Source: Trifolium pratense (taxonomy: Eukaryota > Streptophyta > Magnoliopsida > Fabales > Fabaceae). Taken from it: DNA of 64,000 bases. The stretch spans positions 13,181,362 through 13,245,361 of the forward strand of contig NC_060061.1 of assembly GCF_020283565.1 (NCBI RefSeq), in the 5' to 3' direction. A program made the position numbers and the translations under genes. Under the pieces are notes generated by a model that was not told where the DNA came from, made no database searches, and saw only the letters and a list, made by a program, of their open reading frames with translations. Below are positions 35,738 to 46,065 of this stretch, one piece after another. Position 1 is the first letter of the stretch; each line of letters opens with the position of its first letter.

Positions 35738-38231
35738 CTACAAAAGATAAACAAAAAAGAGGAGGGAGTGAATGAGAACAAGAAGCTTATTCCAAACCCA
35801 GCCATTCAATATGCTCCTGGATGCCCCTGAATCTGAATCGCCGCCGCCGCTGCTCGGTGTCACTGAAAACAACAAAGACATCATTAGCACTCAACAAATA
35901 ATATCACAAACAAAATACACAATTCTTAACTAACTAACTAACGAACCAACTAACCAGCACAAGCGTTTTGGGTAACAAGAACAGTAGAGATATTGCTAGA
36001 AGTATAACCACTGTAATCGCAAACTGTACGATTACACGAATCTGTCGATGTAGTGTTCCCAATCAACACACTTGCAGAACATCTCGCAGATGGACAAACC
36101 GACCAATTATTTATTGGTTTTTGGTTTGATGGCTCACATTGTAACATGAAATTGTTGATAGAATCGCATTTACATTTGACACATTGATTTGCAGTGTAGA
36201 AATAAGTCCCATTTGGTACAAGCAATGGAAAATCGATTGAATCACTTTTCACACTAGAGTTACAAACTGCACAAGTCAAACACACACAGGTTCATTAGTT
36301 CATGGGTTCCAATTTATACAAAAAATTACATTTAATTAACAAATAGTTAGTAATACTGTGTTGTTAATCTCAGATAGCGGCGCGTAGCACCGAACCCCGA
36401 AAATGCTATAGTGGTAAAGCGGACAGCGGGATGAGCGCTATTGTGAAGATTAAAATATCATGTACAAAGTAAACATAAATTCCAACAACATACATAAATA
36501 CTCAAAAAAAAAAAAAAATACACAAAAATTAAAGGGTGACAATCAAACTTAATAATGTATAATCAACTTTGTCATTTGACATCAAAATAAGCTCTAAATG
36601 TAATCAAGATGACATCCTATCAAAATCAGGTTCTAAATTTAACCAAAATAGCATTCCATCAAAATCAAGTACTAAAAAGTAAATTAAATAAATTGCACAG
36701 AAAGGAAGGAAAGGAACAGGTAAAACAAGAATTAAGAAAGAAGAACTCAAATAGAAAGGAAGGAGAATACAAACTTTTGCACAAAAACAAAGCAAGGAGA
36801 ACGATGGTAGAACATGAAATAGAGATTAAGAACTCAAACAAGAATGACAGAAATCAAACTTAAATGAACGATGGCAGCACGGTACGGAGAGAAGAAAAAT
36901 GAAAAGCGGCCGCAATTGAATGGTCGAAAAATTGCAATAGCGACCATCAAACCGCTACAATACCGGGATTAGGCCGCAATAGGGCCGCTTTTCAACCACT
37001 AATAGCAGTCGCTATTGCTCCTACTCTCAATGGCGCTTCGCGAGCCTATGAGGTGGTAGTGGAGGGTTGTCCCTCCACACTACATTGCTATGGCGCGCTA
37101 TTGACAACATGTTAATTGTAGTAAAACTACATTTTTATATAATGATCCTAAAGGAACCGATGTAACCAACTAGCAACTAAGCTCCATTTGGCAAAAAATA
37201 ATGGATAACTAATAAGGTAGCTTATATCGAACGAAATTATAGCTTATAGCAGATAAGCTAGCTCAATGAATTTGTAGTGCTTGGTAAAAAGCGGTTAAAC
37301 TTTCCTTGTTCAGTTGGTAGGGACATCACATGTAATATGCAGGACCACTATTCACCTTAAAAAGGTGAAATTCTAGCCACTAGACTACTTGAAGAGAAAA
37401 AAAAAAAAAAGAGGTTAAAGCAGCTTTATGACATAAAAAGATGTATTTAATTAATATTTTATTTTTGTCGAGTAAAATGATAGGTATAAAATTGGAAGAA
37501 AAAATATAAACTATAAGCTAATTTAATTAACTTATCAAAATAAGCTATAAGTTGTGTGAGAAAAAATTACCTGGAAGAGGAACATCAAGAAGCTGACCGG
37601 CTTCAAGGGTTTTAGGATCTTTAATACCATTAATTGTGAGTAAACTCAGTTGAGTAGTACCATATTCTTGAGCAATAGAATCAATACTACTTCCAGATTC
37701 AACAATGTGTGCATAATGCATCACACTATTTCCATCTACCTTATCACAACTACAAGGCAAAGGAATCCAAATGGTATCACCAGCAGTTATATTATTAGCA
37801 TCAACAATCTTATTAGCGGTTTGGATCTGTTGATACTTAACCAAACCAGCGAACCGGGTTCTAGCTATAGCATCCAACCCATCACCCGGTTTAATTTTGT
37901 ACTTTGGAACATGGTTCGATTTTCCTGTTCCGTTATTGCATTTACAAGGAAATGGAACCTTGATGACTGTGTTGGGACTAACTTTGTAACTGTTTTGTGT
38001 GTTTGTTGGGAGGTTGTTAGCTCCGAGGAAATCGAGGTAGTGTTTTATGCCGAAGAGGGTTGCGATTTCCTTTAAGGTTGTTGTGTTTGGGTTTGTGTAT
38101 TCTGTTATACTGCGACACGTGGCGTTTTCTGTTTTGCACTGGAAATTTGCTTCTGGTTGTGCTTGGGTTGATGCTACTACTACTGCAATGGTGATTAACC
38201 AAATTGGAAACATTTTGTTTCCTTTACTCAT
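35738..38231 (-). CDS. LYM2: LysM domain GPI-anchored protein, LYM2/CEBiP type
   Basis: Three minus-strand exons (38231-37571, 36266-35955, 35862-35738) join in frame to 365 residues. Order: signal peptide (about residues 1-24, WLITIAVVVASTQA), a Cys-rich linker with paired CxC motifs (PCKC, PCSC), LysM modules at about 108-155 and 172-216, possibly a degenerate first module at about 50-95, a second Cys-rich region (VKCKCD), then a Ser/Gly stretch and hydrophobic tail (WNKLLVLIHSLLFFVYLL) typical of a GPI signal. It has no kinase, so it needs a partner. Family members bind chitin at the plasma membrane; in Arabidopsis LYM2 closes plasmodesmata on chitin. Sequence blocks NNLPTNT and SCDKVDGNSVMHYAH are LYM2-like. 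Intron 1 (1.3 kb) is filled by repeats. Confidence 0.93.
36359..37109. mobile_element. hAT-like GC-rich element in LYM2 intron 1
   Basis: Left end TGTTGTTAATCTCAGATAGCGGCGCG, right end inverse TGTTGTCAATAGCGCGCCATAG, with many inner copies of gcaatagcg/cgctattgc. The 751 bp stretch is GC-rich against the AT-rich intron. No target duplication was readable, so the superfamily is a guess from the cgctatag repeats. Confidence 0.5.
37299..37391 (+). mobile_element. SINE fragment
   Basis: tRNA-like TTGTTCAGTTGGTAGGGACA box A followed by ttcaccttaaaaaggtgaaattctagccactagactac, the tail shared with the copies at 15225 and 40854. The box B part is partly deleted. Confidence 0.6.
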
Positions 38232-38668
38232 TTCCTGTTTTGGATATTTTCTCTCTTTTTTCTTACTTTATGGTTTCTTATTGTGTGTGTGGTGATTGTT
38301 TTTATAGGATAGGGGAGGGTCTAACTAATGGGGGGTTGGGTTTATTTACTCAATTCACATTTGAGGTTTGGTTTGAACAGAAAGCACCAGCAGTGTGGAA
38401 TGGGGTTGAATTATAGAGATAAATCATAAAGGTGAGGTGTGAGTGTTACTACCATTGACTTTGACTCTTCAAACTTAGTATTAGTACAACTTAGAAACAC
38501 AATAGTCTATGAAAGAGAGAGGCATCAGCCGAGGTCGGTCATTTCTTAAAATTAGAAGGTGAGTTTAACTCGGCAAGTAAGTTAAAGATTGTCTCGGTGC
38601 GTAACTATGAAAATTAATTTACTCGATGTAACTGAGACTCATTTAAGAATTTAATTTCTTTTAATAAA
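38232..38668. other. LYM2 5' flank
   Basis: Region expected to hold the LYM2 promoter. A TATA-like run gtttttataggata (RC) lies near 38299-38310. No gene seen. Confidence 0.4.
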
Positions 38669-39009
38669 TATAGAATTTGAGATGTCTATACTCAACCACA
38701 AAAGTCAGTTTGAGAGTTGAGGTTTGCACTCATAATTTGCATTATACTTCTAGCCAATGTGGGACTTCTAACACACTCCCTCACGCCCAATATTATTGGG
38801 CTTGGTGCGTGGAATCAACAACAACGGGTGACCCAAATATGAGAGGTCTCCACAACAAACAACAAATGGATCTAGGATAGGCTCTGATACCATATTAAAA
38901 TTTGGGAGACTTATACTCAACCACAAAAGCTAGCTTGAGAGTTGAGGTTTGCACTACACTTATAAATATTATCTTTGTCATATCTCTGGTCAATGTGAGA
39001 CTTCTAACA
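38669..39009 (-). mobile_element. TRIM retrotransposon, nearly complete
   Basis: Two direct terminal repeats of about 105-117 bp (38669-38773 and 38893-39009) share tatactcaaccacaaaag and agttgaggtttgcac, and each ends (plus strand) in acttctaaca, i.e. TGTTAGAAGT on the minus strand. Next to the right repeat lies GCTCTGATACCA (38881-38892), the complement of TGGTATCAGAGC, the initiator Met-tRNA primer site. A purine tract GTGAGGGAGTG (minus) adjoins the left repeat. The internal domain is about 119 bp and non-coding. The target duplication is not clear. Confidence 0.88.
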
Positions 39010-39842
39010 CATAGTATCAACTGAAGATCGAACTCAAGACTGAATGATTAAGAAATTGATATATTTAGCATTTATGTTACACTTTATTAATATATGTGCC
39101 TATGAATTTATGACTAAACCAATTCATATACGAAGTGGTTTGGTCTAGTGGTGAAAAGTTTGAGTAGTATGTTATAGGTCATGGTTCGATTCTCATTGTA
39201 AATAAAAAAAAATTCATATATGATGTGAAACTAACATCTATTATTATATTGAAGTATCAAAATTTAAACTAAAATTTATATTTAAAATTAACCAACATCT
39301 AAACTTAAAATTTTAACATTTAATATTGATCAGACAGGTAAAATATATTGATTTACATGATTACATGCGCTTTGAGTCTTTGACGCCATTGGAACCGTAT
39401 CCTTGTGAAAAAGGGGCATGATTTTTCAAACAAGTCACCTATGTTTGTTACTACTAGATGTAGGGCCAACATTTTGTGTCTTCATTCTTGACAGAATGGC
39501 TCTCGTGGATGGATACTGGAAATTGCACAATTATTGCTCATGCATTATTTATTGGAGAATGCTAAATTGCACTTAAGAGCATTTTCAACAAAGGTTTTAT
39601 CATTGAGTTAAGATATCCATAACTAACTCAAAAAAAATTCACTCAATAATAATTCATTGACTTTATTAAGGAATCTCACCTCTCATCTATAATGAGTCTC
39701 CTTCATTTTTCTATGCACAATACACAAACACAAAATCTTGTTTAAGATATCCAAATCCAGTTTCAGTGTGATCAATATAATGTTTATTGGAGTAGTGTCG
39801 CATTATTAGGTAGAGGAATTGAAATACTACTTATAAATTATA
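39010..39842. other. Spacer with SINE-like sequence
   Basis: Near 39133-39215 a tRNA-like box A (GTGGTTTGGTCTAGTGGTG) and box B (GGTTCGATTCTC) are followed by ttgtaaataaaaaaaa, the arrangement of a short SINE; a related one lies near 52895. No gene seen. Confidence 0.5.
39133..39212 (+). mobile_element. Short tRNA-derived SINE
   Basis: Box A GGTTTGGTCTAGTGG and box B GGTTCGATTCTC, about 48 bp apart, with an A-rich 3' tail. Matches atttgatttagtgg...atgaattcaaccg...ttgtaaatcaaaa near 52897-52975. Confidence 0.65.
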
Positions 39843-40395
39843 GGCTTTAATGCAGTTTTGATCCTCCTATTTTGAAAAACCTGAACTTTTGATCCCTATT
39901 TTAAAACTCAGCACTTTTGATCCTCTATTTTAGTTTTTTGTTAGTTTTAGTCCCACCTCAATTTGGTCAAACTTTTTGTACCAAAAAAAAATTTGGTCAA
40001 ACTTTTGTTAATGTGTCATGCTCACTGATGACGTGGCATTGTACATGTGGACAACTTGCTATGATGATGTTAGAAAAATTGGTGACACACAATATTTGAC
40101 CTATAGAGATGCATGTTTTGCAATGGGATTCCTTAAAGATGATCGTGTTTACATCACTGCAATCAAAGAAGCAAAAGATTGGGGCTCGGGACACTATCTA
40201 AGGAAATTGTTTGTCCACATGTACAATGCCACGTCATCAGTGAGCATGACACATGAGCAAAAGTTTGACCAAATTGAGGTGGGGGACTAAAACTAACAAA
40301 AAACTAAAATAGGGGGATCAAAAGTGCTGAGTTTTAAAATAGAGGATCAAAAGTTCAGATTTTTCAAAATAGGGGATCAAAACTGCATTAAAGCC
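39843..40395. mobile_element. Mutator-like element with captured Helitron helicase fragment
   Basis: Terminal inverted repeats of about 190 bp begin GGCTTTAATGCAGTTTTGATC and end with the inverse. A perfect 9 bp duplication TAAATTATA lies at 39834-39842 and 40396-40404. Between the arms lies about 170 bp that encodes a fragment of a PIF1-like Helitron helicase (separate entry). The left arm has a small internal repeat of aatttggtcaaactttt around an A-run. Confidence 0.9.
40069..40218 (+). pseudogene. PIF1-like Helitron helicase fragment
   Basis: The plus-strand frame reads LTYRDACFAMGFLKDDRVYI and then AIKEAKDWGSGHYLRKLFVHM. The YRDAC-GLL-DD-Y--AI-EA--W-SG--LR-LF pattern is what I recall of the region just ahead of the PIF1 helicase domain in plant Helitron proteins. 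It has no stop in this piece, but also no start or helicase motifs, so it is a captured scrap. Confidence 0.8.
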
Positions 40396-40589
40396 TAAAT
40401 TATAATACTAAATGAAATTGATATAGTTAAACACTTAAACCTACAGCTGTGTGGGCCAGGGATGATTATACAATTTACTTGATCAAATTTCTAGAAAATA
40501 AAAATATATAAGATAAAGACGTAACTGTGCGGCTCAAACACGCCTTTGTGGATAGATAGAAGACAAAATAGAGAAAATAAATAAGGAAA

Positions 40590-40763
40590 ATGATAACCGG
40601 TGTCCTTGGGCACTGGTTAAGGTAACTAAAAATAGTATTATTATCTTGAAACTTGTGAAGTCAACATCTTAAAAGTTTAAATTTTTGTTTTTTGATACAA
40701 TTTTTTTCTTTTCTTTCCCTTTTTAGTTCCTTAACAAGTGTCCCGAGAACACTAGTTAGCATG
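40590..40763. mobile_element. Short TIR MITE
   Basis: Inverted ends tgataaccggtgtccttggg...ggttaagg and ccttaacaagtgtcccgaga...gttagcatg, about 174 bp, non-coding. Confidence 0.7.
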
Positions 40764-40794
40764 ACCCAATAAATAAATAGCAGTCCCGTGAATT

Positions 40795-40970
40795 TAATTC
40801 AGTTGATAGGACATTACATTATGTAAGGGTTGAGGTACGAACCTCGACAATCGAGCTTAGCTCAGTTTGCAAAATATTGCATTATATATGTAGAGACCGA
40901 AGTTCGAATTCCTATCATTCCACTCATTCATTTAAATGTGAAATTTCTAATCACTATACACTACTTAACA
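40795..40970 (+). mobile_element. Two adjoining SINE copies
   Basis: A truncated copy (ttaattcagttgataggaca...gaggtacgaacctcg) is followed directly by a longer one with box A TTAGCTCAGTTTGCAA, box B AGTTCGAATTCC and the tail gtgaaatttctaatcactatacac. Both belong to the family of 15225 and 37299. Confidence 0.7.
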
Positions 40971-42698
40971 TAAAAAAATAAAATAAAAATTAATAAATAG
41001 CAACTAGTATATGGACCCAATGTGTTAAACAAAAACAACACAATTAACACGCAAAAACATGACAACGATATAAGTGAATATGGTTTATTTATTTATTTTG
41101 AATTATACGATAGCCGTCTGAAATAAAAATTGATGTCTTTCAAATAGCAAGAATTGTTGGATGCGTAATTATAAAAAAAAAAATAAAAAATTGTCGGATG
41201 CGTATGTTCCTATGGTTCCTTAAAGAAATGGATTGACTATCTTTACTATATTTATATTTAGGAGATAAATAAATGAATAAAATCAATTATTTAGATGACA
41301 AACAATCATAGATTAAGAGATAGAGATACAATTACTAAAGATAAAAAATTTAAAGCTAAGTCATTTTGATTTGCACCTTAGCGTTTTTATTCATTCTTGG
41401 TTACTTTACTTACTATGAGTTTAAGATGAGGAAACCATTCTTATTTTTACACTCCTTCTTGTTGTGACATGTATATGTTGTAAGTTGTGATCATGTAAAA
41501 AGAGGGTGAAGCCCAAATCATTTTTATTTTTGAAAGAAATAGAGAACTTAATTTATGTATGAATTTAGTGGACATACCAACTGTGTTAATGTATTTTTCG
41601 CTTTTATAAATGATTAAGTTTTAAACCACACGATGAAAAAAAAAAGTTTTAAGCCGCTAGATTTGATTTAGTGTGAGAGATTTGTGTCAAAAAATTGATT
41701 AAGTTTTTTGAGAAGTGAAAATTATCTTGATCCGTATTTTGTCAGGTCTCCATTTAAAATTAAGAAGCACATGTTTTCAATCTCAAGAGATGTTAATTAC
41801 TCTATTCATCTTTATTTTAAGTGTCATTTTTTGATCGCTACATGTCAATAGGAGGAATATACACTTATAAGTAATATTATTCCGACCTTAATTATAAGCA
41901 AATGTCACTTTTTAGATATATTGAAAAACTAATGTATCTAGTCCACTTTTTAGACTAAATACATTAGTTATTCGATGTATTTAAAAAATGATATTTGCTT
42001 ATAATTAAAGTCGAAGGGAGTACACGACAAGTATTTTGCGGCAACCCCACGCCGCACCATTACTGGGAAGTGGAAGGCAAAAGAAATATATAACTTTGTT
42101 AGTGGATTCAATCATTTCGAGTCCCATCACATCTCAAAGCCCTTCATAAGGCCCATTTAGTGTTGGTTTGACTCATTTTCTAATTTCAACAAAACATGAG
42201 ATATAAAGGCATAAAATAATATTTGTAGTGAGAACTTGAAAAAATTATAAGACTTATAGAAAATATTTAATATAATCCCATAAATAAGTTAATATTATGT
42301 ACGACAAAAAAAAAATCAATATTTAGATATTTGAATCAATTTTTAGATATCATTTTATTACGTCATGATTGCTCTAATAATAAAAAAATAAAAAAATATG
42401 TATCATTAACTTTTAAAACTCTCTTAAACATCTTCATAGGAGATGCTCTGAGCGCATATAAAAAAAAGAAAAAAAAGCAGTGGATTATCAAGTAATGCCA
42501 CCAATTAATTTCTCCACCATATCTATTTAATCACTCATTATTTTCCTTTGACTACAATCAATGAATAAATACACCCCCTTTGTGTTAGTGGTTACATTTT
42601 CCATGCACTAAACAAATTTCTTCATATAAGTGTTAGCCTCTCCTATTTTTCCCACTTTCTTCTTTATAGTATCTACCAAATCCCCTCATTAATTTTCC
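40971..42698. other. AT-rich spacer before the ATL gene
   Basis: Contains the Stowaway-like element at 41876. No gene seen; the last 200 bases should hold the promoter of the RING gene. Confidence 0.45.
41876..42020. mobile_element. Stowaway-like MITE
   Basis: Left half ttccgaccttaattataagcaaatgtca and, inverted, the right half tgatatttgcttataattaaagtcgaaggga pair along nearly their length, with the TA ending of the family. About 145 bp. Confidence 0.75.
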
Positions 42699-43148
42699 AT
42701 GGCGAAAAATCATTCTCAATCTCCCATACCATGTAACAATGATCACAACCATAATCATGAACAAGTGGCTGGTTTTGATTGGATGGTTCTCGTAGCAGCT
42801 ATTCTATGTGCCATTATTTGTGCTCTTGGTCTTAACACTATGTTACAATGTGCTTTTCAATGTCTTGGTCGTGTAGTAACTGAACCTATTCAATGGATTG
42901 CTACTAGGAGGTTGAATTCAGGAATCAAGAAAAAAGAAATGGTAACTTTACCAACTTCAACATATTGTGATGATTTAGGTTCTCCATCTTCATCTTCTAG
43001 TTGTGTTATTTGTTTGGGTGAATTCTGTAATGGAGATCAGATAAGGTTTTTACCAAAATGTAATCATTATTTTCATGTTGTTTGTATTGATAAGTGGTTG
43101 TTGTCTCATTCTTCTTGTCCTACTTGCAGGAATCTTACTCAAGTTTAG
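42699..43148 (+). CDS. RING-H2 finger protein, ATL family
   Basis: Intronless 149-residue frame, as usual for ATL genes. One membrane segment at about residues 27-48 ([19 protein letters not shown]), a GLD-like motif ([13 protein letters not shown]), then a RING-H2 with C102, C105, C121, H123, H126, C129, C140, C143, i.e. C-X2-C-X15-C-X-H-X2-H-X2-C-X10-C-X2-C, and the conserved Trp at 133. ATLs are membrane E3 ubiquitin ligases that recruit E2 through this RING; many respond to stress or elicitors. The His/Asn-rich N-terminus (NDHNHNHEQ) is unremarkable. Closest to the short ATL72-79 group by memory; target unknown. Confidence 0.93.
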   Translation: MAKNHSQSPIPCNNDHNHNHEQVAGFDWMVLVAAILCAIICALGLNTMLQCAFQCLGRVVTEPIQWIATRRLNSGIKKKEMVTLPTSTYCDDLGSPSSSSSCVICLGEFCNGDQIRFLPKCNHYFHVVCIDKWLLSHSSCPTCRNLTQV

Positions 43149-43269
43149 TAATTATAGTATCATAGCTTAGAAAAAATTATGAGTATATATAGTTAGTTAT
43201 TAATTTTATGTAGATTAATTTCCAGATCTTTTCAGTTGTAAGATTAATACAAAGAGTTGATATATAAAC

Positions 43270-43520
43270 TTTCTCTGTTTTTTTTTTTGATAAGCAAATT
43301 TTATTATAAGGGAGTACAAGGGGTACTCAAACCCTTACAACAAAAAGATTAGGCACTTTGAATACAAGATATTGGATCCAAACACCAATTAGAAAAAGGA
43401 CAAAAAACATTACGACCATATCTACCATTAAACCATATCCACGAATAGAGTTTAATAGAGTCCAATAGCGCCGCAGTATCAGGAATGACGCCCTGGAAAA
43501 TAACGTTATTACGCATCTTC
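43270..43520 (-). pseudogene. LINE 3' end (zf-RVT tail)
   Basis: The plus strand starts with poly-T (43281) then gataagcaaattttattata. The minus strand reads WRMRNNVIFQGVIPDTAALL and DSIKLYSWIWFNGRYGRN, the usual region after the zf-RVT domain of plant L1 LINEs, then a short 3' UTR and the A tail. 5'-truncated, as is common for LINE insertions. Confidence 0.8.
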
Positions 43521-44050
43521 CATAGATTACTCTACGCTCATATTCATATGAACATTTAATTCAAATATTTAGCAAATTTGCATCGAAGATGAACCCCTCC
43601 TCTACTTGTCCTCAATGTGGTACTCATGAAGAGACTTTTCTTCAGTGTGTTCGAGATTGTAATTTTTCTAGACCCATTTGGCACCAACTTGGCTTTATCA
43701 CTGCCGATTTCTTCAACTCTACAGATACTCACGAGTAGCTCAAATTTGGCTCTACGGGTTCTGAAGCTTTCGCTTTCTCTGATGCGTCACTGAAATTTGA
43801 TGTGTTTACAAAATGATACTTGATCTATCAATTGTCTCCCCTTTAATATTCAAAGTATGTTTGCCACCCTCACCTCTTGTTTCTCATCCCGCTCAACTAC
43901 CACTTCGGAAGATATTCATGTTAAATGGAACAACAATAACCATTCCGATATCATCCTTTATGTTGACAGAAGTTGCATTGGATCACCTATTAGAACTGAC
44001 TTTGGAGGAGTTATCAGAAATAAAGACCATATTAAATTACAATAAACTCA
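43520..44050 (+). pseudogene. Second LINE remnant, opposite strand (zf-RVT and RNase H pieces)
   Basis: The plus strand reads STCPQCGTHEETFLQCVRDC and WHQLGFITADFFNS (zf-RVT zinc finger, C-X2-C...H...C) and, 200 bp on, the RNase H start LYVDRSCIGSPIRTDFGGVI, where the normally conserved D-G-S is DRS. Frames shift between pieces. It abuts the minus-strand LINE tail at about 43515. Confidence 0.8.
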
Positions 44051-44677
44051 CGTATGAGCATTGCAAATGAAAGTTTACATGTATTAGAAGTTAAACCAAA
44101 CATATAATAAAATTGAAAATATAATATTTAAGGAGATTAAAATTCGAACGAAACTTTTTAAAAAATTTAAAATATAAGATGATATATTTAAAAGGACCAT
44201 AAACACATTTACCTCTTTTAAAATTATATTCACTTATTTAAATTATAAGAATAAATGAACATAGAGTATTTCATCAAAATAAAATGAACATATAGTATTT
44301 TTTTTTAAGCAAATGAACATATAGTATTGAAAACATATTCCTTTTCAAAAATGCATATTCTCCGACATATCTAGGTGTGTGTTAAAGATCATGTTACATT
44401 GAAATTTCATACTTTATAAAAAAAAAAGAAAAACTAAATTAGATAATGTTCCTATACCTAATTTCTTTCAATTGATGATGCCAATAATGATAATGATAAA
44501 ATTGAAACAAATCTACTTTTAACTAATAGAAAAGAGAATTATATTGTAAAAAAAAATTGAAACAAAGAGAACAATAGTATTTTTTTATTTTTTTTATACT
44601 AAAGAAGGTGAGAGCAAAGTGCTCAACACCACAAAATATATAAAAAATAGGAAAGAAACAAGAACCATTGGAGGGGA

Positions 44678-45125
44678 TCAAACCAAAACTCCATTAAGAA
44701 GAAGATACTCTAAACTAGAAATGTCAAGTTTGTTTCTATTAATACTCTCAGCTATAAATATAGGAGCTACATCCCAGAAGACAATAGATGGTAAAGACAA
44801 ACCATGACTGACAATAAAATCAGCTACTTGATTACCTTCTCTATAAATGTGAGTGACAATGCAATTCATTTGACTTATCGTGAACAATACATTCTGCCAT
44901 CTGTTTCTTAAATCTCAAACGACTGGTTTTGTAGGATTTTGGAAAGTTGAAACTACCAACGTTGAATCTGTTTTGAGCCACAGGTTATACCAATTATTCT
45001 GATAAGCAATCTCAATAGCTCTTATTGCACCTCAAAGCTCCCACAAAGCTCGGCAAAGTGAGGAGAAACAATCTCTAAAGGCTCAGTAAAGCCATAGACA
45101 AAATCACCTGTAAAGTTCCTGAAGA
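44678..45125 (-). pseudogene. LINE RNase H domain remnant
   Basis: On the minus strand, in pieces: GIFRNFTGDFVYGFTEPLEI, AELCG, AIEIAYQNNWYNLWLKTDST, LRNRWQNVLFTISQMNCIVT and HIYREGNQVADF. This is the end of the plant RVT_3 RNase H fold (W-x-T-D-S and H-x-x-R-E-x-N-x-x-A-D). At least one frameshift and one stop are present. Confidence 0.82.
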
Positions 45126-45614
45126 TACCCCACAAGAATATGTAAATGTAAATGTAAATGTAAATTAAAAATAAATTTTTTTAGTCTCATTAGATAATAG
45201 AGCATATTAGTGTGTTTTTTTAAAATAAAAATATTAATCCCACATTAATTAGGCTACACACTTTATTTTTATTTTTCTTCCATCACTATATAAAGAGTAC
45301 CGCCAAACAAAATAGAGATTGATAAAGGCTAGCTAAAAACTACTTATGTCTATTGTGAAGGGCAACAATAAGAATATAAGATGAATTATTGCATATCAAT
45401 CAACTAGAGAATTCCATAACAAAACAAATAAATATCACAAGCAGTGAATCCATAAGGCCAAGGGAGAATATGATTATAAGTAAGACCAATATTAATTCAA
45501 CCTCCAGATGAATCAGTAAAACAAAAAAATCTAGATGAAAATATAAAGGCACAAAAAAAAATGATACACGACAAAGAAATACGTTTAGATAATCTAAACT
45601 AAGAAACAGGAACA

Positions 45615-45619
45615 ACAAA
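45615..45619 (+). other. CAA-rich leader before tRNA-Glu
   Basis: The short aacaacaaa stretch ahead of the tRNA fits the CAA-rich initiation context common upstream of plant tRNA genes. Weak. Confidence 0.25.
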
Positions 45620-45692
45620 TCCGTTGTAGTCTAGTTGGTCAGGATATTCGGCTCTCACCCGAAAGACCCGGGTTCAAGTCCCGGCAACGGAA
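45620..45692 (+). tRNA. tRNA-Glu(CTC)
   Basis: 73 nt cloverleaf: TCCGTTG pairs with CAACGGA, anticodon stem TTCGG/CCGAA with loop CTCTCAC (anticodon CTC), T arm CCGGGTTCAAGTCCCGG, discriminator A, then TTTTT as the pol III terminator. Confidence 0.96.
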
Positions 45693-45904
45693 TTTTTCAT
45701 TTTTCTTTCTTTTTTTTTTTAATTCTTTTTACATCGATTGTTATGTAGCAACAATTAAAATGAACTTAAAATGTTTTAATCTGATAAATTAATGAGCAAC
45801 CAAACCTTTACAGGATCCAAATTAATAGAATGAAGAATAAAATCACAACATTTTCTGAAAATATAATGTGGCAAGAACAAAGGTCAAAACTAGAATTAGA
45901 AGAA

Positions 45905-46010
45905 GTATACGTGGAAGTTGATGTAACTATGTAAGCAAAAACAAAGTCACGTTCATACCCCATTAACTTGCCACGTTCTCTTCATGCAAGCAACAATCCT
46001 ACCTATATAA
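45905..46010 (+). promoter_or_regulatory. Seed/ABA-type promoter of the 1-Cys peroxiredoxin gene
   Basis: A TATATAA box at 46004-46010 lies 56-62 bp before the ATG. Upstream are an ABRE-like ACGTGG (45909-45914), CACGTT sites near 45947 and 45972, and an RY-type CATGCA (45983-45988). ABRE plus RY is the combination bound by ABI5- and ABI3-class factors in maturing seeds, which fits known expression of this enzyme in embryo and aleurone. Sites are seen; activity is inferred. Confidence 0.6.
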
Positions 46011-46065
46011 CCCCACATTCTCATTCAGTTCCAAAATCAGACAGTAACCTCTTTTTGCATACAAA

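Noticed and set aside
36609..36863. Lys/Asn-rich frame in the LYM2 intron
   Set aside because: A-rich intron sequence; no conserved features.
43813..44070. 85-codon frame as a possible host gene
   Set aside because: It is a shifted frame over a LINE RNase H remnant.
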